DNA of 64,000 nt from the NCBI RefSeq assembly GCF_002104515.1, contig NZ_NBOE01000011.1, forward strand, positions 1 through 64,000. The letters are read 5' to 3'. Positions 8,419 through 17,570 of the stretch are shown one piece after another (position 1 is the stretch's first letter; each line of letters starts with the position of its first letter). The translations under genes were made by a program, and so were the position numbers. Under the pieces are notes generated by a model that saw nothing but the letters and a program-made list of their open reading frames with translations, made no database searches and was not told where the DNA came from. The stretch is from Colwellia polaris. Its GTDB lineage: Bacteria > Pseudomonadota > Gammaproteobacteria > Enterobacterales > Alteromonadaceae.

Positions 8419-8436
8419 TCAGCGATCCGTCGCTGA
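8419..8436 (-). promoter_or_regulatory. Hairpin in the leader of the first TBDT mRNA
   Basis: TCAGCGA and TCGCTGA form a perfect seven-pair stem with a TCCG loop, about 40-55 bases before the start codon. It could affect message stability or translation. No known riboswitch family was recognised. Confidence 0.4.
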
Positions 8437-8500
8437 TTTCGTTAATTTGGTTTTACTCTGCATATTTTTGCAGATGATTCTAATATAAAGCGGACGCTTG

Positions 8501-8533
8501 ATGATGAATACACTTTACATACGTATTCATCAT
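8501..8533. promoter_or_regulatory. Operator-like palindrome upstream of the first TBDT
   Basis: Eleven-base arms ATGATGAATAC and GTATTCATCAT are separated by 11 bases. The right part, 8515-8530 (TTACATACGTATTCAT), matches the CG-centred motif TTGCATACGTATTCAA at 14 of 16 positions. It lies about 135 bp before the start codon, almost the same distance as the related site before the second TBDT (16400). LacI-family repressors typically bind CG-centred palindromes; no such regulator is in this window. Confidence 0.6.
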
Positions 8534-8796
8534 GTGCTTGTAACGGCTATCGCAAAAAAATATAAAGTTCACGCGAAGTAAAAACCTAATGAATGAGTTA
8601 TTGCATTTGGTAATTCATATCAACAGTTGTACTTTGGTAATAATTTTCGCTAAAGAAATATTTAAAATATCCTTTATATACAGTAACTAAAGTTAAATAT
8701 ATCATAAGTTCATATTTTTACTTTTATTCTATTTAATAAGTTAAGTTGTAGATTAAAAGTAAAATGAGTATGTATTCAAAGCTTGAGCTAATAATG

Positions 8797-8812
8797 TTGA
8801 ATACGTATGCAA
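8797..8812. promoter_or_regulatory. Distal operator-like site TTGAATACGTATGCAA
   Basis: This 16-bp near-palindrome is identical to the one at 16565-16580. It lies about 420 bp upstream of the first TBDT start and just beyond the end of the pullulanase unit. A weaker relative (12 of 16) occurs at 8764-8779. Pairing with the proximal site suggests possible repression by DNA looping, which is an inference. Confidence 0.6.
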
Positions 8813-8867
8813 AATACAAATTGCTCGTTGATATAGCGCTTAAGTTAACGCTAAGCATTGAAAAACC

Positions 8868-8897
8868 AAAAACGCCCTAGCAAGCTAGAGCGTTTTT
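8868..8897 (-). terminator. Terminator of the TBDT-pullulanase unit
   Basis: AAAAACGC-CTAG and CTAG-GCGTTTTT arms form a strong stem with A/T tracts on both sides. It lies about 95 bp after the pullulanase stop in the direction of transcription. Confidence 0.8.
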
Positions 8898-8925
8898 AAT
8901 CTTTTAATCTTTTAATCTTTTAATC
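8894..8925. repeat. 8-bp tandem repeat (TTTTAATC x4)
   Basis: Four exact tandem copies of TTTTAATC directly adjoin the terminator hairpin, in the 3' untranslated region of the pullulanase message. This is a simple repeat prone to slippage, with no evident role. Confidence 0.85.
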
Positions 8926-8990
8926 TGAGGTACTTTTAATATTTCATTTTTAAAACATTTAAATACAAGATTTAAGCCGTTCTGATCACA

Positions 8991-11900
8991 CTACAACTTT
9001 TTCGATACCGTTACGGTTGGTGCACCTGGGTTTGGCCCTGTTACGGTGAATACATAAGTAGCATCTTCGTCAGCAACAAACGATAAGTTATCATTTGAAT
9101 CGCGCAGTAGTGTTAATCGTTGATCAAGATTAACAACCCCACCGCTGTCGCCTGCACCTATATTAAAGGTTGACCAATCCGCTGAAGCCACTTTAAAGCC
9201 ATAACTGGCTGCAGTTAATGCAATTTCTACTGAATAACTGGCATTACCTTGATAAGTTAATATATCAACTTCGCCCCAACCATTCATATCGCCACGAATA
9301 TAAACGGTGCTATCTTCAAACATTTGTGATTTATGCACCGACAAGGTTGCTGCATCTAAATCAGAAGCATCAAAAGTAAAAGTGTATTCTTGCGAAGTAG
9401 GAATTGTGATCGTTAAATTATCGTTACTGCCTGATAATAATGCTTGCTGCTCTGCGATTAACACTTCGGTGTCATTTGCTGGTGCGCCCATGTTAACGGT
9501 TGACCAATCTGCAGAGGCAACTTTGAAACTGTACGTATCAGCGTCAACACTAAATGTTGCAGAGTATTTACCACCACCAATATAAGTTAGCGGATTCGCT
9601 TCATTCCAACCATTCATGTCGCCACGAATAAACACGGTTGTTCCAACAAATGGCTCTTCGTTGCTCACCGTTAATACTGGCGCCTCGATATTAGAAGCGT
9701 CTAATGTAAAAATATACGTTGAGTCTGCACTAATAGTTAAGGCTAAATTATCGCCACCTGAAGCTAAGGTGAAACCAACACCTTCTTCAACTAGGTTTCC
9801 TGTACTAGATGCACCGTAGTTAACCGTTGACCAATCGCCTGAAGCCACTTTGAACTCATAATCGTTAGCGGTTAATTTAATTGATGCTTGATAAACGCCC
9901 TCGCCTAAATAGATAAATGAGTCAACTTCACCCCAGCCATTCATACCACCACGAACATAAACGCTTGTATCACCAAAAGGCACAACATCTGGCGCACCTG
10001 CTGTAGCAATTGCCGATAAACCTGCGCCTTGTTGCTCACCTTGTAGTTTAACAAATACAGCGGTTGTTAATGCTGGCACAGTGAAAGTACCTTCAGCTTC
10101 GCCTTGACTAAAGCTGGCACCGGTAACAATATTATCAACCGATGTTAACTGGGTGCTGTGTAAGCTAAAACCTTGAGCAGTAGGCACTGTATGCGACAAT
10201 GTGGTGTTTGAGCCATTAACCACTACTACAATCGCGTCATGAGCAGAGTCTAAATCATCAAGACCTGTACCATCGTCAATACTCATCACGATTAAGCCTT
10301 GAGTTTGATTTTTACCGATATTATGAAAACCAACACGGTTAACAATATCTGCACTGGTGGTTAATTTAAATAACGGGCTTGAAGTACGTATATTCAAAAA
10401 CTCGTTAAATACACTCGAGGCGAATGAGATTTCATTCATGCCAACATTGCTTTGAGCATTAAGGCCTATTCGCAATAGTTCTTCATCACTGCGCCCGCCT
10501 TTATCAAGTGGTAAGCCTTTATTCCAATTGTTAGTGTTGTAAGTAAAATCAACAAAATTGTACCAATCGCCAGCATCATAAGTATTACGATCGAGTGATT
10601 TAGAACGTAGGAAGTCGCCGCCCATTTGTAAAAATGGAATACCTTGTGACAGCAAAACAATGGCTTGAGAAACGTTTTGTGCTCTCACTCTGTTTTGCAT
10701 ATCCATAGCAGGCGCTAGGGTAAACTGTAGTTGGTCCCATAAACTTTCGTTATCATGCTTTGAAATATAGTTAACCACATCAGCAGGGTCTTTAGCGTAC
10801 ATGTTTGGTGAAAATGCACTACCTAAAACACTGGCACCACTGGCGCTTTTTAAAACATAGTCGGCAAGTGAGCCCGCAAGACCTAGCTTGATAATATCTT
10901 GCTGCTTAAATACATCGCTATCATCACTATTGTTACTGAAGAACTTTCCGCCTCTAATACCATCACGCAGTCGGTCATTAAAGGTGCCTATTTCGGTACC
11001 TGCCATGTTAAATTGATTGGCCTGTTCAAAACCGCGATCATCACGTGTCCAGCCTTCACCATAAAAATGTGTATCGGCATCAATCGCTTGAATAGCGGCA
11101 CGAGCAGCGAGCATTTGTGATTTGCTACCGTGGCTCATAATATCGAACCTGAAGCCGTCAAAATTATAATGTTGTGTCCAAACTTTCAGTGAATCAACCA
11201 TCAACTTATCCATCATTTGATGTTCAAGTGCAGTGTCGTTACAACACGTTGATTGAATAACTGCGCCTGATTCAATATCGCGACTGTAGTAATAGCCCGG
11301 TACAACTTGGTCCAATACAGAATTACTTGATATACCTGCAGCGCTGGTATGGTTATAAACTACGTCTAAAACCACACGTAAACCTAAGTTTTGCAGTGCT
11401 TGGATCATAGATCGCATTTCTACAATACGGGCAACGCCATCAGGGTTTGAAGCATAAATGCCATCAGGTACGTTAAAATGTTTAGGATCGTAGCCCCAAT
11501 TAAAGCTGTCTACATCACGCAACACATCAATAAGTTCAGCCGCTTCATTAGTATAAGTGTTATAACCTTCAAGCACAGATTGTAGTGTTTTATCTGCGCT
11601 TTCTACACCACAAACTGGCGCGTTAGCTTTAATGGCACAAAGTTCGGCAACGGTATTGGTTAGATCAATAATCTGAGTTGGGTCTTCATTGATAGAAGCA
11701 ATATCGTTAGCAGGCAAAATATGAAAATGCGTTAAGCCATTATCAACCAATTTTTGTAAATGCTGCACCGGCAAAGCGTTTGTTTCGGTAAAAGCTAAAT
11801 ACTTACCTCGATTAGCAACATCGGTGCTTTCATCTAACGCACTGAAGTCACGAATATGTGCTTCGTATATCACAGCATCTTCAAAGGTCATAGCATTAGC

Positions 11901-13271
11901 ATTTTGCTCAGCCCCCCAACCTTCTGGCATAAGCTCAGTATCGGCTAGGTCTACAAATTGTGAGAAGTCACCATTGGTAGACAAACCTACAGAGTATGGG
12001 TCGGTTGTGGTTAAGGTTTCAATTGCTTGGTTTTGATAATGATAAACCGATAATTCAAACTGATAGAACATACGATCAAGGTCTGCTGCCCCTTGATAAG
12101 ACCAAATACCTGTATGGGTATCTTCGGTCATTAGCGCACTATTTAGCTTAGTTTTTTCGGCATCATAGATATTAATCGTGACACTTTGTGCTGTTGGCGC
12201 CCAAACTGAAACGCTAACACCATCGCTATTATAACTCAGCCCTAAATGTGCTTCATTGGCATCAGCATCACCTTGTGTATATAAGCTGTCTAATGCTTTA
12301 GCTGTTTGTACATAAGTAGCCGCAATCGCTTTATCTTCAGTGTTGTAGCCAACAAGCACTAATTGATTTTTCAATAATGCTTTGGCTGTTTGGTTATCAA
12401 CGTCAGCTGAAAAAGCTGGCCACTGTGCAACTTGAGGAGCTTTTGCTTTTTGTTCATCTGACAATGTTGTAGCTGTTAATGACACAACAGTACCACTAAC
12501 TACATCTTCATCATTAGCAGTGATATCGGCATTAACTGAGTGGTGAAGCTTAACGCTAGTCACTTCTTCAGGTGTATTCCACACGAAGGTATTGCTATCA
12601 ATCCAATGTGCAGCAAAACCCGTGATGTTAAGAGGCTGTTTGCCGAGTGAAACCAATGGGTATTCAAAAATAGAGGCAACACCAGAGAAAGTAAAATTCA
12701 TTCGTTGATAAGTGGCGTCATCTTGTTTTAGTGGCATTCTAGAATCACCACCACCTAACTCTTTGCCAGCGTCATCAGTGCCTTTATGAATAATAAAATT
12801 ACCGCATTCAGTAAAGTCATCAATCAAATTTAGCACCCAATAAGCGCCATAATTAGGATCTACGCCGGTATGAACCAAGCCATTGTCCCAACTTGCTGCT
12901 ATAGAGTCGGCGGCATAGGCGTCACATTCTGGCGTATTCCAATTGTGCAGTTTATATTCGTCATAAGCACCATCTGCTCGATTGAAATAAAGTACCGCTT
13001 GGCTTTCACTTGGGAAAAACACCGGGGCGGGTGCATTGGGGTCAACTCCTACTACACAAGACTCATTTTTAGCATCAGGAACCGTAGGCACTGGGCATTG
13101 AATTGGCTCAGGTGCAATACAGGCATCACCACTGGCATTCGGTACCATTGGTACATCACAGGTTAATAAGTTTTGACCTGACTTAGTACTTTCAGCACCA
13201 CCACAGGCAGATAAAACGAATGAGAATAATGTTATCGCCAACAGCTTCAACATTGAATTTTTATTAGACAT
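8991..13271 (-). CDS. Surface lipoprotein pullulanase (GH13) with three C-terminal repeats
   Basis: The ATG at 13271 is chosen because GGAG lies 8 bases before it and the lipobox LSAC (Cys23) then follows a proper signal; this gives 1,426 residues. Low-complexity repeats with QCPVPTVPDA come first, then a CBM41/PUD-like region (VLYFNRADGAYDEYKLHNW), a CBM48 set (VSVSVWAPTAQSVTINIYD) and the GH13 barrel. The barrel shows VVYNHTS, nucleophile D710 in GFRFDIM, acid E739 in YGEGW and D840 in KHDNES. Three repeats of about 110 residues fill 1095-1426, each with YVRGxMNGWGE and FKVASxDWSTxNxGA. The enzyme splits alpha-1,6 bonds in pullulan or branched maltodextrins. It is cotranscribed with the upstream TBDT (25-bp gap), so products probably pass to that receptor. 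Confidence 0.92.
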   Translation of the reverse strand: MSNKNSMLKLLAITLFSFVLSACGGAESTKSGQNLLTCDVPMVPNASGDACIAPEPIQCPVPTVPDAKNESCVVGVDPNAPAPVFFPSESQAVLYFNRADGAYDEYKLHNWNTPECDAYAADSIAASWDNGLVHTGVDPNYGAYWVLNLIDDFTECGNFIIHKGTDDAGKELGGGDSRMPLKQDDATYQRMNFTFSGVASIFEYPLVSLGKQPLNITGFAAHWIDSNTFVWNTPEEVTSVKLHHSVNADITANDEDVVSGTVVSLTATTLSDEQKAKAPQVAQWPAFSADVDNQTAKALLKNQLVLVGYNTEDKAIAATYVQTAKALDSLYTQGDADANEAHLGLSYNSDGVSVSVWAPTAQSVTINIYDAEKTKLNSALMTEDTHTGIWSYQGAADLDRMFYQFELSVYHYQNQAIETLTTTDPYSVGLSTNGDFSQFVDLADTELMPEGWGAEQNANAMTFEDAVIYEAHIRDFSALDESTDVANRGKYLAFTETNALPVQHLQKLVDNGLTHFHILPANDIASINEDPTQIIDLTNTVAELCAIKANAPVCGVESADKTLQSVLEGYNTYTNEAAELIDVLRDVDSFNWGYDPKHFNVPDGIYASNPDGVARIVEMRSMIQALQNLGLRVVLDVVYNHTSAAGISSNSVLDQVVPGYYYSRDIESGAVIQSTCCNDTALEHQMMDKLMVDSLKVWTQHYNFDGFRFDIMSHGSKSQMLAARAAIQAIDADTHFYGEGWTRDDRGFEQANQFNMAGTEIGTFNDRLRDGIRGGKFFSNNSDDSDVFKQQDIIKLGLAGSLADYVLKSASGASVLGSAFSPNMYAKDPADVVNYISKHDNESLWDQLQFTLAPAMDMQNRVRAQNVSQAIVLLSQGIPFLQMGGDFLRSKSLDRNTYDAGDWYNFVDFTYNTNNWNKGLPLDKGGRSDEELLRIGLNAQSNVGMNEISFASSVFNEFLNIRTSSPLFKLTTSADIVNRVGFHNIGKNQTQGLIVMSIDDGTGLDDLDSAHDAIVVVVNGSNTTLSHTVPTAQGFSLHSTQLTSVDNIVTGASFSQGEAEGTFTVPALTTAVFVKLQGEQQGAGLSAIATAGAPDVVPFGDTSVYVRGGMNGWGEVDSFIYLGEGVYQASIKLTANDYEFKVASGDWSTVNYGASSTGNLVEEGVGFTLASGGDNLALTISADSTYIFTLDASNIEAPVLTVSNEEPFVGTTVFIRGDMNGWNEANPLTYIGGGKYSATFSVDADTYSFKVASADWSTVNMGAPANDTEVLIAEQQALLSGSNDNLTITIPTSQEYTFTFDASDLDAATLSVHKSQMFEDSTVYIRGDMNGWGEVDILTYQGNASYSVEIALTAASYGFKVASADWSTFNIGAGDSGGVVNLDQRLTLLRDSNDNLSFVADEDATYVFTVTGPNPGAPTVTVSKKL

Positions 13272-13296
13272 GAAATTTACTCCATTAACTCGGTGC

Positions 13297-16275
13297 TTAT
13301 AACGCATAAGTTAGCCCCAGAAAGAATTGACGACCAAAATACTGTAACGTGCCTGTTTGTGCTTCAAAGCCAAAATAACTTTTTGTAGGTTCGTCGGTTA
13401 CATTATTGATTTGGAATACGGCACCAAAGTTTTCATTGATTTGGTAAGATGCTTGATAGTCGATGATCATTTCGTCATCGTAATTTACGGTTTGCGCTTC
13501 AACAGCCACTTGTTCAGAAACAAAGGCATCGCGGTAACGTAAATTAGCCCGAGTTTCAAATCCTTCATATTCCCAAAACACCGTAGTTTGAATTACGTTT
13601 TCTGATAATCCTGGCAATGAAATAGGTAAGTTTTGCGCACCTAATTGTGATATTTGCTGTATTTCACTTTTGGTATGAGAGTAACTCGCAGTAAAACCTA
13701 AGCCCGACCATAAATCAGGCAGGAATGAAAATATTTGCGTGTAAGCAACTTCTACACCCTTAATATAGCCACCTTTGTTATCGTTAAATGCGGTTTCAAA
13801 ATTACCATTACGTATGGTTAACGGCACACCACTTAAGGGGTCAATAAATTCATCTGGCACCACTAAACCATTACCAGCAAAGTCATATTCACTAATGGTT
13901 TGCGTAACAATGCCTGCAGATTCAATGTCTTTATAAAAGATAGCCGCAATGAATGAACCGTCGGTATCAACAAAGTATTTCTCAAAAGATAAGTCATACT
14001 GATTAGCGTAGAAAGGCTTCAAGTGAGGGCTATTTTTAGCGTTACCACTAACCTCAGCGAACGAGCCACTTTCAGTACTGACTTTATTGATATTGACACT
14101 ACTATTTGACGCTAAACGATCTATGTTAGGTCGACTCATGACTTTAGCGGCCGCAAAACGTATTTGATCGTTATCAGTTAACTTAAAGTTTAAGTTCATC
14201 TGAGGTAAATAATCAGTGTAGCTATTACTAATTACGGTGGGTAAGTAACGATTATTGACTAAACCGACTTCATCAGTAATATTTTGAGCGCCCAGTTCAA
14301 TATCACCACCTACATCTTGTAAAGAGGTAGCTGATTGCTTGGTATCAACAACACGTACGCCGATGTTACCTGTAATGGGTAAGCCACCAATTTCAGTATC
14401 GATATTGGCCATAATGTAAAAGGCAAAAATATCTTCAAATACTTTGCCGCTTTCTTTCAATGTCCAGTCAGTATTGCCTTGGCCACGACCTTCACCATTA
14501 ACCACACCACCAGCTGTTGGTCCCCAAGTTTGCACAGGTTGTGGAATACCGCTTGGAAACCAAGCATTAAGCACGGCATTTTGATCAAGTGCTAAATAGC
14601 TCGGAAAATAAGAAAAATCGCCCTGCCAATTAACCACGGTTGCCATATCAGGTGTAATATTTAAAGGTGGCTCTAGTAAGTTAAAACCACTGTCACTGCC
14701 ATATTCAAATACTGCACGGTCATTACTGTATTCACGCTCAGAGTAGCGTGTGCCTATTTCAATCGATGAAAAATAGTTATTGTCTAATTGGTAGGTAAAA
14801 TCGAGGCGAACAGCACTGACTTCATCTTTATTTACATAAGGGTATATGCCGTATTTAGAAACCATTACTCGATTTAAGTCAGTAAAAGCATCCGCTTGAT
14901 TTAAACCAACGTCAGGTAAATTTAAGCCATTAAGTAAATAGTTAATTGACACGTTGTTGTCAAAATCAGGCGTCTCTGCATTAGCGTCTTCTGCTACTAA
15001 AGCCCAAATAAGACCATTTTTGAACTCACTTTCTGCAGAAGAATATGAAACATCAAAGCTCATGTTCAATTTTTCGGTAATATCCCAATCGGCATTGATA
15101 CCTAAGCTTGTGACTTCGTCGTAATCAGTATTATCATCATTAACGATTTCTATGCGAGTTGAGCTGTTTGAAGTACGGTTAAATGAACCTCCAATTACGG
15201 CATTATTTTCAATAACAGGGTTACTTATTGCGGCTTGATCTCCTTCTAATTTAACCCGATAACCGCGAGCAAACTCTTCAGAGTCAAACTTTGAATAGAA
15301 GCCGTCAAATTTTAAGTTAAAATTATCAGTTGGTTGCCACTCTAAAGTAGCAACGAAACCATCACGGGTTTCTTCACCGCCTTTGTGTTGAAGTTCAAAA
15401 CCTTCACTAATAAATTCACACTCGATACAACTTTCAGGGCCGCCGGTATCATCAACAACACCATCAAGCTCTTTCGACTTGCTATAAGCTAAACCCACAA
15501 ACTGTGTGGTAGCACTGGGTTGAAATAAACGTGCATACCCTAGCGCAACACCCACCGTTTCATCGAAATATTTACCTTGATAAGAAACACTAAAACGATG
15601 ACCGCTAGAGGCTGCATCGGGTATATCGCCAGCTAAGTCATTGTACATACCGCGAGCATTTACCGTAAACGTATGTTCTTTTTCATTGCTTAAAGGGCTC
15701 GCGGTTTTTAACTCTACAGTGCCGGCAACGCCGCCTTCAATAAGCGATACTTTTGGTGATTTATAAACCGCGGCATTAGAAATTAGCTCTGAGGGGTATT
15801 GGTCAAACTCAACACTGCGTTGACCACTGGTAGACACTTGTTCGCGGCCATTAAGGGTTGTGGAAATAAAACCACCTGACATGCCTCTAATGTTAATTTC
15901 TGCGGCTTGTCCCCCTGTTCTGACTGCTGAAATACCGGGCAAACGGGTTAATGCATCTGCCATTGACACATCAGGTAAACTTCCTAAATCGTCAGCGGTT
16001 AGTTGCTCAGACACAGTGTCTGCAAAGCGCTTTTGGTTAATCGATTCGATGAGTGAACGTCGAAAACCGGTGACCTCGATTACTTCAACATCATTACTTC
16101 TGGATACTTGATTGGTAGTTTCTGCCGTACTTTTTTCTACAACGCTTTTATCTGCAGCACTTAGTGCTTCTACAATTTCTTTATCATTAACTTGTTGAGC
16201 ATGCACAGCCCCAGTTAAAGTTAACAACCCACAAGAAATCGCCAATGCAAGCTTGTTAGGTCTAGATTTAAACAT
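13297..16275 (-). CDS. TonB-dependent outer-membrane receptor (second), likely maltodextrin
   Basis: This 992-residue receptor has a signal peptide ending at VHA26 and a TonB-box-like VEVIEVTG at 63-70. The plug contains LPDVSMADALTRLPGI, NIRGM and LNGREQ, and a long barrel follows. The final residues (LGLTYAL) lack the usual terminal Phe, a small oddity. The pullulanase gene follows after 25 bp, so the two form one operon. That makes alpha-glucan oligosaccharides the probable ligand (compare MalA-type receptors of Caulobacter). Two CG-centred palindromes lie 125 and 290 bp upstream. Confidence 0.93.
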   Translation of the reverse strand: MFKSRPNKLALAISCGLLTLTGAVHAQQVNDKEIVEALSAADKSVVEKSTAETTNQVSRSNDVEVIEVTGFRRSLIESINQKRFADTVSEQLTADDLGSLPDVSMADALTRLPGISAVRTGGQAAEINIRGMSGGFISTTLNGREQVSTSGQRSVEFDQYPSELISNAAVYKSPKVSLIEGGVAGTVELKTASPLSNEKEHTFTVNARGMYNDLAGDIPDAASSGHRFSVSYQGKYFDETVGVALGYARLFQPSATTQFVGLAYSKSKELDGVVDDTGGPESCIECEFISEGFELQHKGGEETRDGFVATLEWQPTDNFNLKFDGFYSKFDSEEFARGYRVKLEGDQAAISNPVIENNAVIGGSFNRTSNSSTRIEIVNDDNTDYDEVTSLGINADWDITEKLNMSFDVSYSSAESEFKNGLIWALVAEDANAETPDFDNNVSINYLLNGLNLPDVGLNQADAFTDLNRVMVSKYGIYPYVNKDEVSAVRLDFTYQLDNNYFSSIEIGTRYSEREYSNDRAVFEYGSDSGFNLLEPPLNITPDMATVVNWQGDFSYFPSYLALDQNAVLNAWFPSGIPQPVQTWGPTAGGVVNGEGRGQGNTDWTLKESGKVFEDIFAFYIMANIDTEIGGLPITGNIGVRVVDTKQSATSLQDVGGDIELGAQNITDEVGLVNNRYLPTVISNSYTDYLPQMNLNFKLTDNDQIRFAAAKVMSRPNIDRLASNSSVNINKVSTESGSFAEVSGNAKNSPHLKPFYANQYDLSFEKYFVDTDGSFIAAIFYKDIESAGIVTQTISEYDFAGNGLVVPDEFIDPLSGVPLTIRNGNFETAFNDNKGGYIKGVEVAYTQIFSFLPDLWSGLGFTASYSHTKSEIQQISQLGAQNLPISLPGLSENVIQTTVFWEYEGFETRANLRYRDAFVSEQVAVEAQTVNYDDEMIIDYQASYQINENFGAVFQINNVTDEPTKSYFGFEAQTGTLQYFGRQFFLGLTYAL

Positions 16276-16399
16276 AATAGGCTCCCCTCTATTTGGTCTT
16301 GAATTTTTATTTTATTTATTTATTTTTATTTGCAGCTATGACTTATTTAGTTAATTTAGCTAATTTAATATAGAGGGCTCGTTAAACTATGCACAGCCT

Positions 16400-16415
16400 G
16401 TGCATACGTATTCAA
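16400..16415. promoter_or_regulatory. Proximal operator-like site before the second TBDT
   Basis: GTGCATACGTATTCAA is the reverse complement of the 8797 and 16565 sites at 15 of 16 positions. It lies about 125 bp upstream of the TBDT start. It overlaps a further palindrome, GCACAGCCTGTGC (16391-16403). Confidence 0.65.
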
Positions 16416-16564
16416 AATCAGCATATTTTTTAGTTTGGTTGATTAAAATACCGACGACTATGGAGTGAAATACGGCTTTTATCTCGGTACAGTAAGGTTT
16501 TGGCATTAATTACATGCTAACTCATAGGCTTTTAAATAAAGGAAACTGACTTTTAAAAAAATAC

Positions 16565-16580
16565 TTGAATACGTATGCAA
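16565..16580. promoter_or_regulatory. Distal operator-like site TTGAATACGTATGCAA
   Basis: This is an exact copy of the 16-mer at 8797-8812, 290 bp before the second TBDT and about 170 bp before the Lgt-like gene read the other way. The shared sites argue for one regulator acting on both TBDT units. The rest of the 16276-16740 gap is AT-rich with no gene. Confidence 0.6.
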
Positions 16581-16749
16581 TGCTTTATTTACAGATGAGG
16601 TGATGGGCAAATAAACTCATTAACGCATTGGAACAAATTAATTCACCACAGCACCAGTTAGCTTGATAGAATGTCGGCAATTAAGTGCTAATTCAAACGT
16701 CTAAGCACTATAACTTCATTACAAATAAGCCATATTAGAGGTGACGCTT

Positions 16750-17538
16750 TTGCAACATTTAGTTTGGGATTTAGATCCGGTATTTTTTTCTGTAGGTCCA
16801 TTAACCATTCATTGGTACGGGTTGTTATTTGCTATTGCAATTTTGTCTGGCTTGCAGGTAATGAAATGGATTTTTCAAACCGAAAAACAAGACCTAGCCG
16901 CTCTTGATAACTTACTGGTTTACATCGTTGTTGGGGTAATTGTTGGTGCTCGTTTAGGCCATTGTTTTTTCTACGAGCCAGGCTATTACTTTGCTAACCC
17001 ACTGAAAATATTTGCGATATGGGAAGGTGGTTTAGCCAGTCATGGTGGCGGCCTAGGCGCTATTATCGCGGCAGGGCTTTACAGTAAAAAATATCAAATG
17101 AACTTTATGTGGTTGTTAGACCGCCTTGCCATTTGTACTGCGCTATTTGGCTTTTTTGTGCGTAGTGCAAACTTTGTTAATTCAGAGATTTTAGGCACAC
17201 CAAGCAATGTGCCTTGGGCCGTAATCTTCGCACGTATCGATAACGTTGCCCGCCACCCTTCTCAGCTCTACGAAGCCTTTGCTTATTTAAGTGTATTTTT
17301 TGTGTTGATGTTTATTTATAAAGTTAAAAAAGCACAAACACCCAAAGGCTCTATTTTAGGTATTTTCTTAATTTTAATTTTTACAGCACGTTTTACGATT
17401 GAAATGTTGAAAGAAAAACAAGCCGCTTATACCGCTGATATTGCGTTAACGGCAGGACAAATGCTAAGTATTCCATTTTTTATCGCCGGTATCGTGTTAG
17501 TGATTTGGTCAATAAAAAACAATAAAAAAACTAATTAA
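16750..17538 (+). CDS. lgt: Prolipoprotein diacylglyceryl transferase-like protein
   Basis: Lgt moves diacylglycerol from phosphatidylglycerol to the lipobox cysteine of prolipoproteins in the inner membrane. The TTG at 16750 is preferred over the GTG at 16741, because AGAGGTGA forms the ribosome site and includes that GTG; this gives 262 residues. Family features seen include IHWYGLLFA, GGLASHGG with the conserved His, RSANFVNSEILG with the Arg and Asn of the Lgt signature (one Gly replaced by Ala), HPSQLYE and RFTIEMLKE. Seven membrane segments are likely. The NSEILG and EMLKEKQA patterns are more like Bacteroidetes Lgt, and no thyA follows, so it may be a second, acquired copy. Confidence 0.85.
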   Translation: MQHLVWDLDPVFFSVGPLTIHWYGLLFAIAILSGLQVMKWIFQTEKQDLAALDNLLVYIVVGVIVGARLGHCFFYEPGYYFANPLKIFAIWEGGLASHGGGLGAIIAAGLYSKKYQMNFMWLLDRLAICTALFGFFVRSANFVNSEILGTPSNVPWAVIFARIDNVARHPSQLYEAFAYLSVFFVLMFIYKVKKAQTPKGSILGIFLILIFTARFTIEMLKEKQAAYTADIALTAGQMLSIPFFIAGIVLVIWSIKNNKKTN

Positions 17539-17570
17539 AATTAATATATTAAGGTGACGGTTTACATTTT

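Noticed and set aside
12870-13166. Open frames opposite the pullulanase and TBDT genes (for example 12870-13166 and 15860-16111, plus strand)
   Set aside because: They are antisense to strongly supported proteins, have no ribosome sites or recognisable domains, and follow from codon bias of the true strand.
13272-13307. Earlier start for the pullulanase at 13307
   Set aside because: It would overlap the TBDT stop and bury the lipoprotein signal; the ATG at 13271 has GGAG at proper spacing and a clean lipobox.
16391-16403. GCACAGCCTGTGC palindrome as an independent operator
   Set aside because: It partly overlaps the TACGTA-type site and has no second copy seen in the window, so it was noted only with that site.
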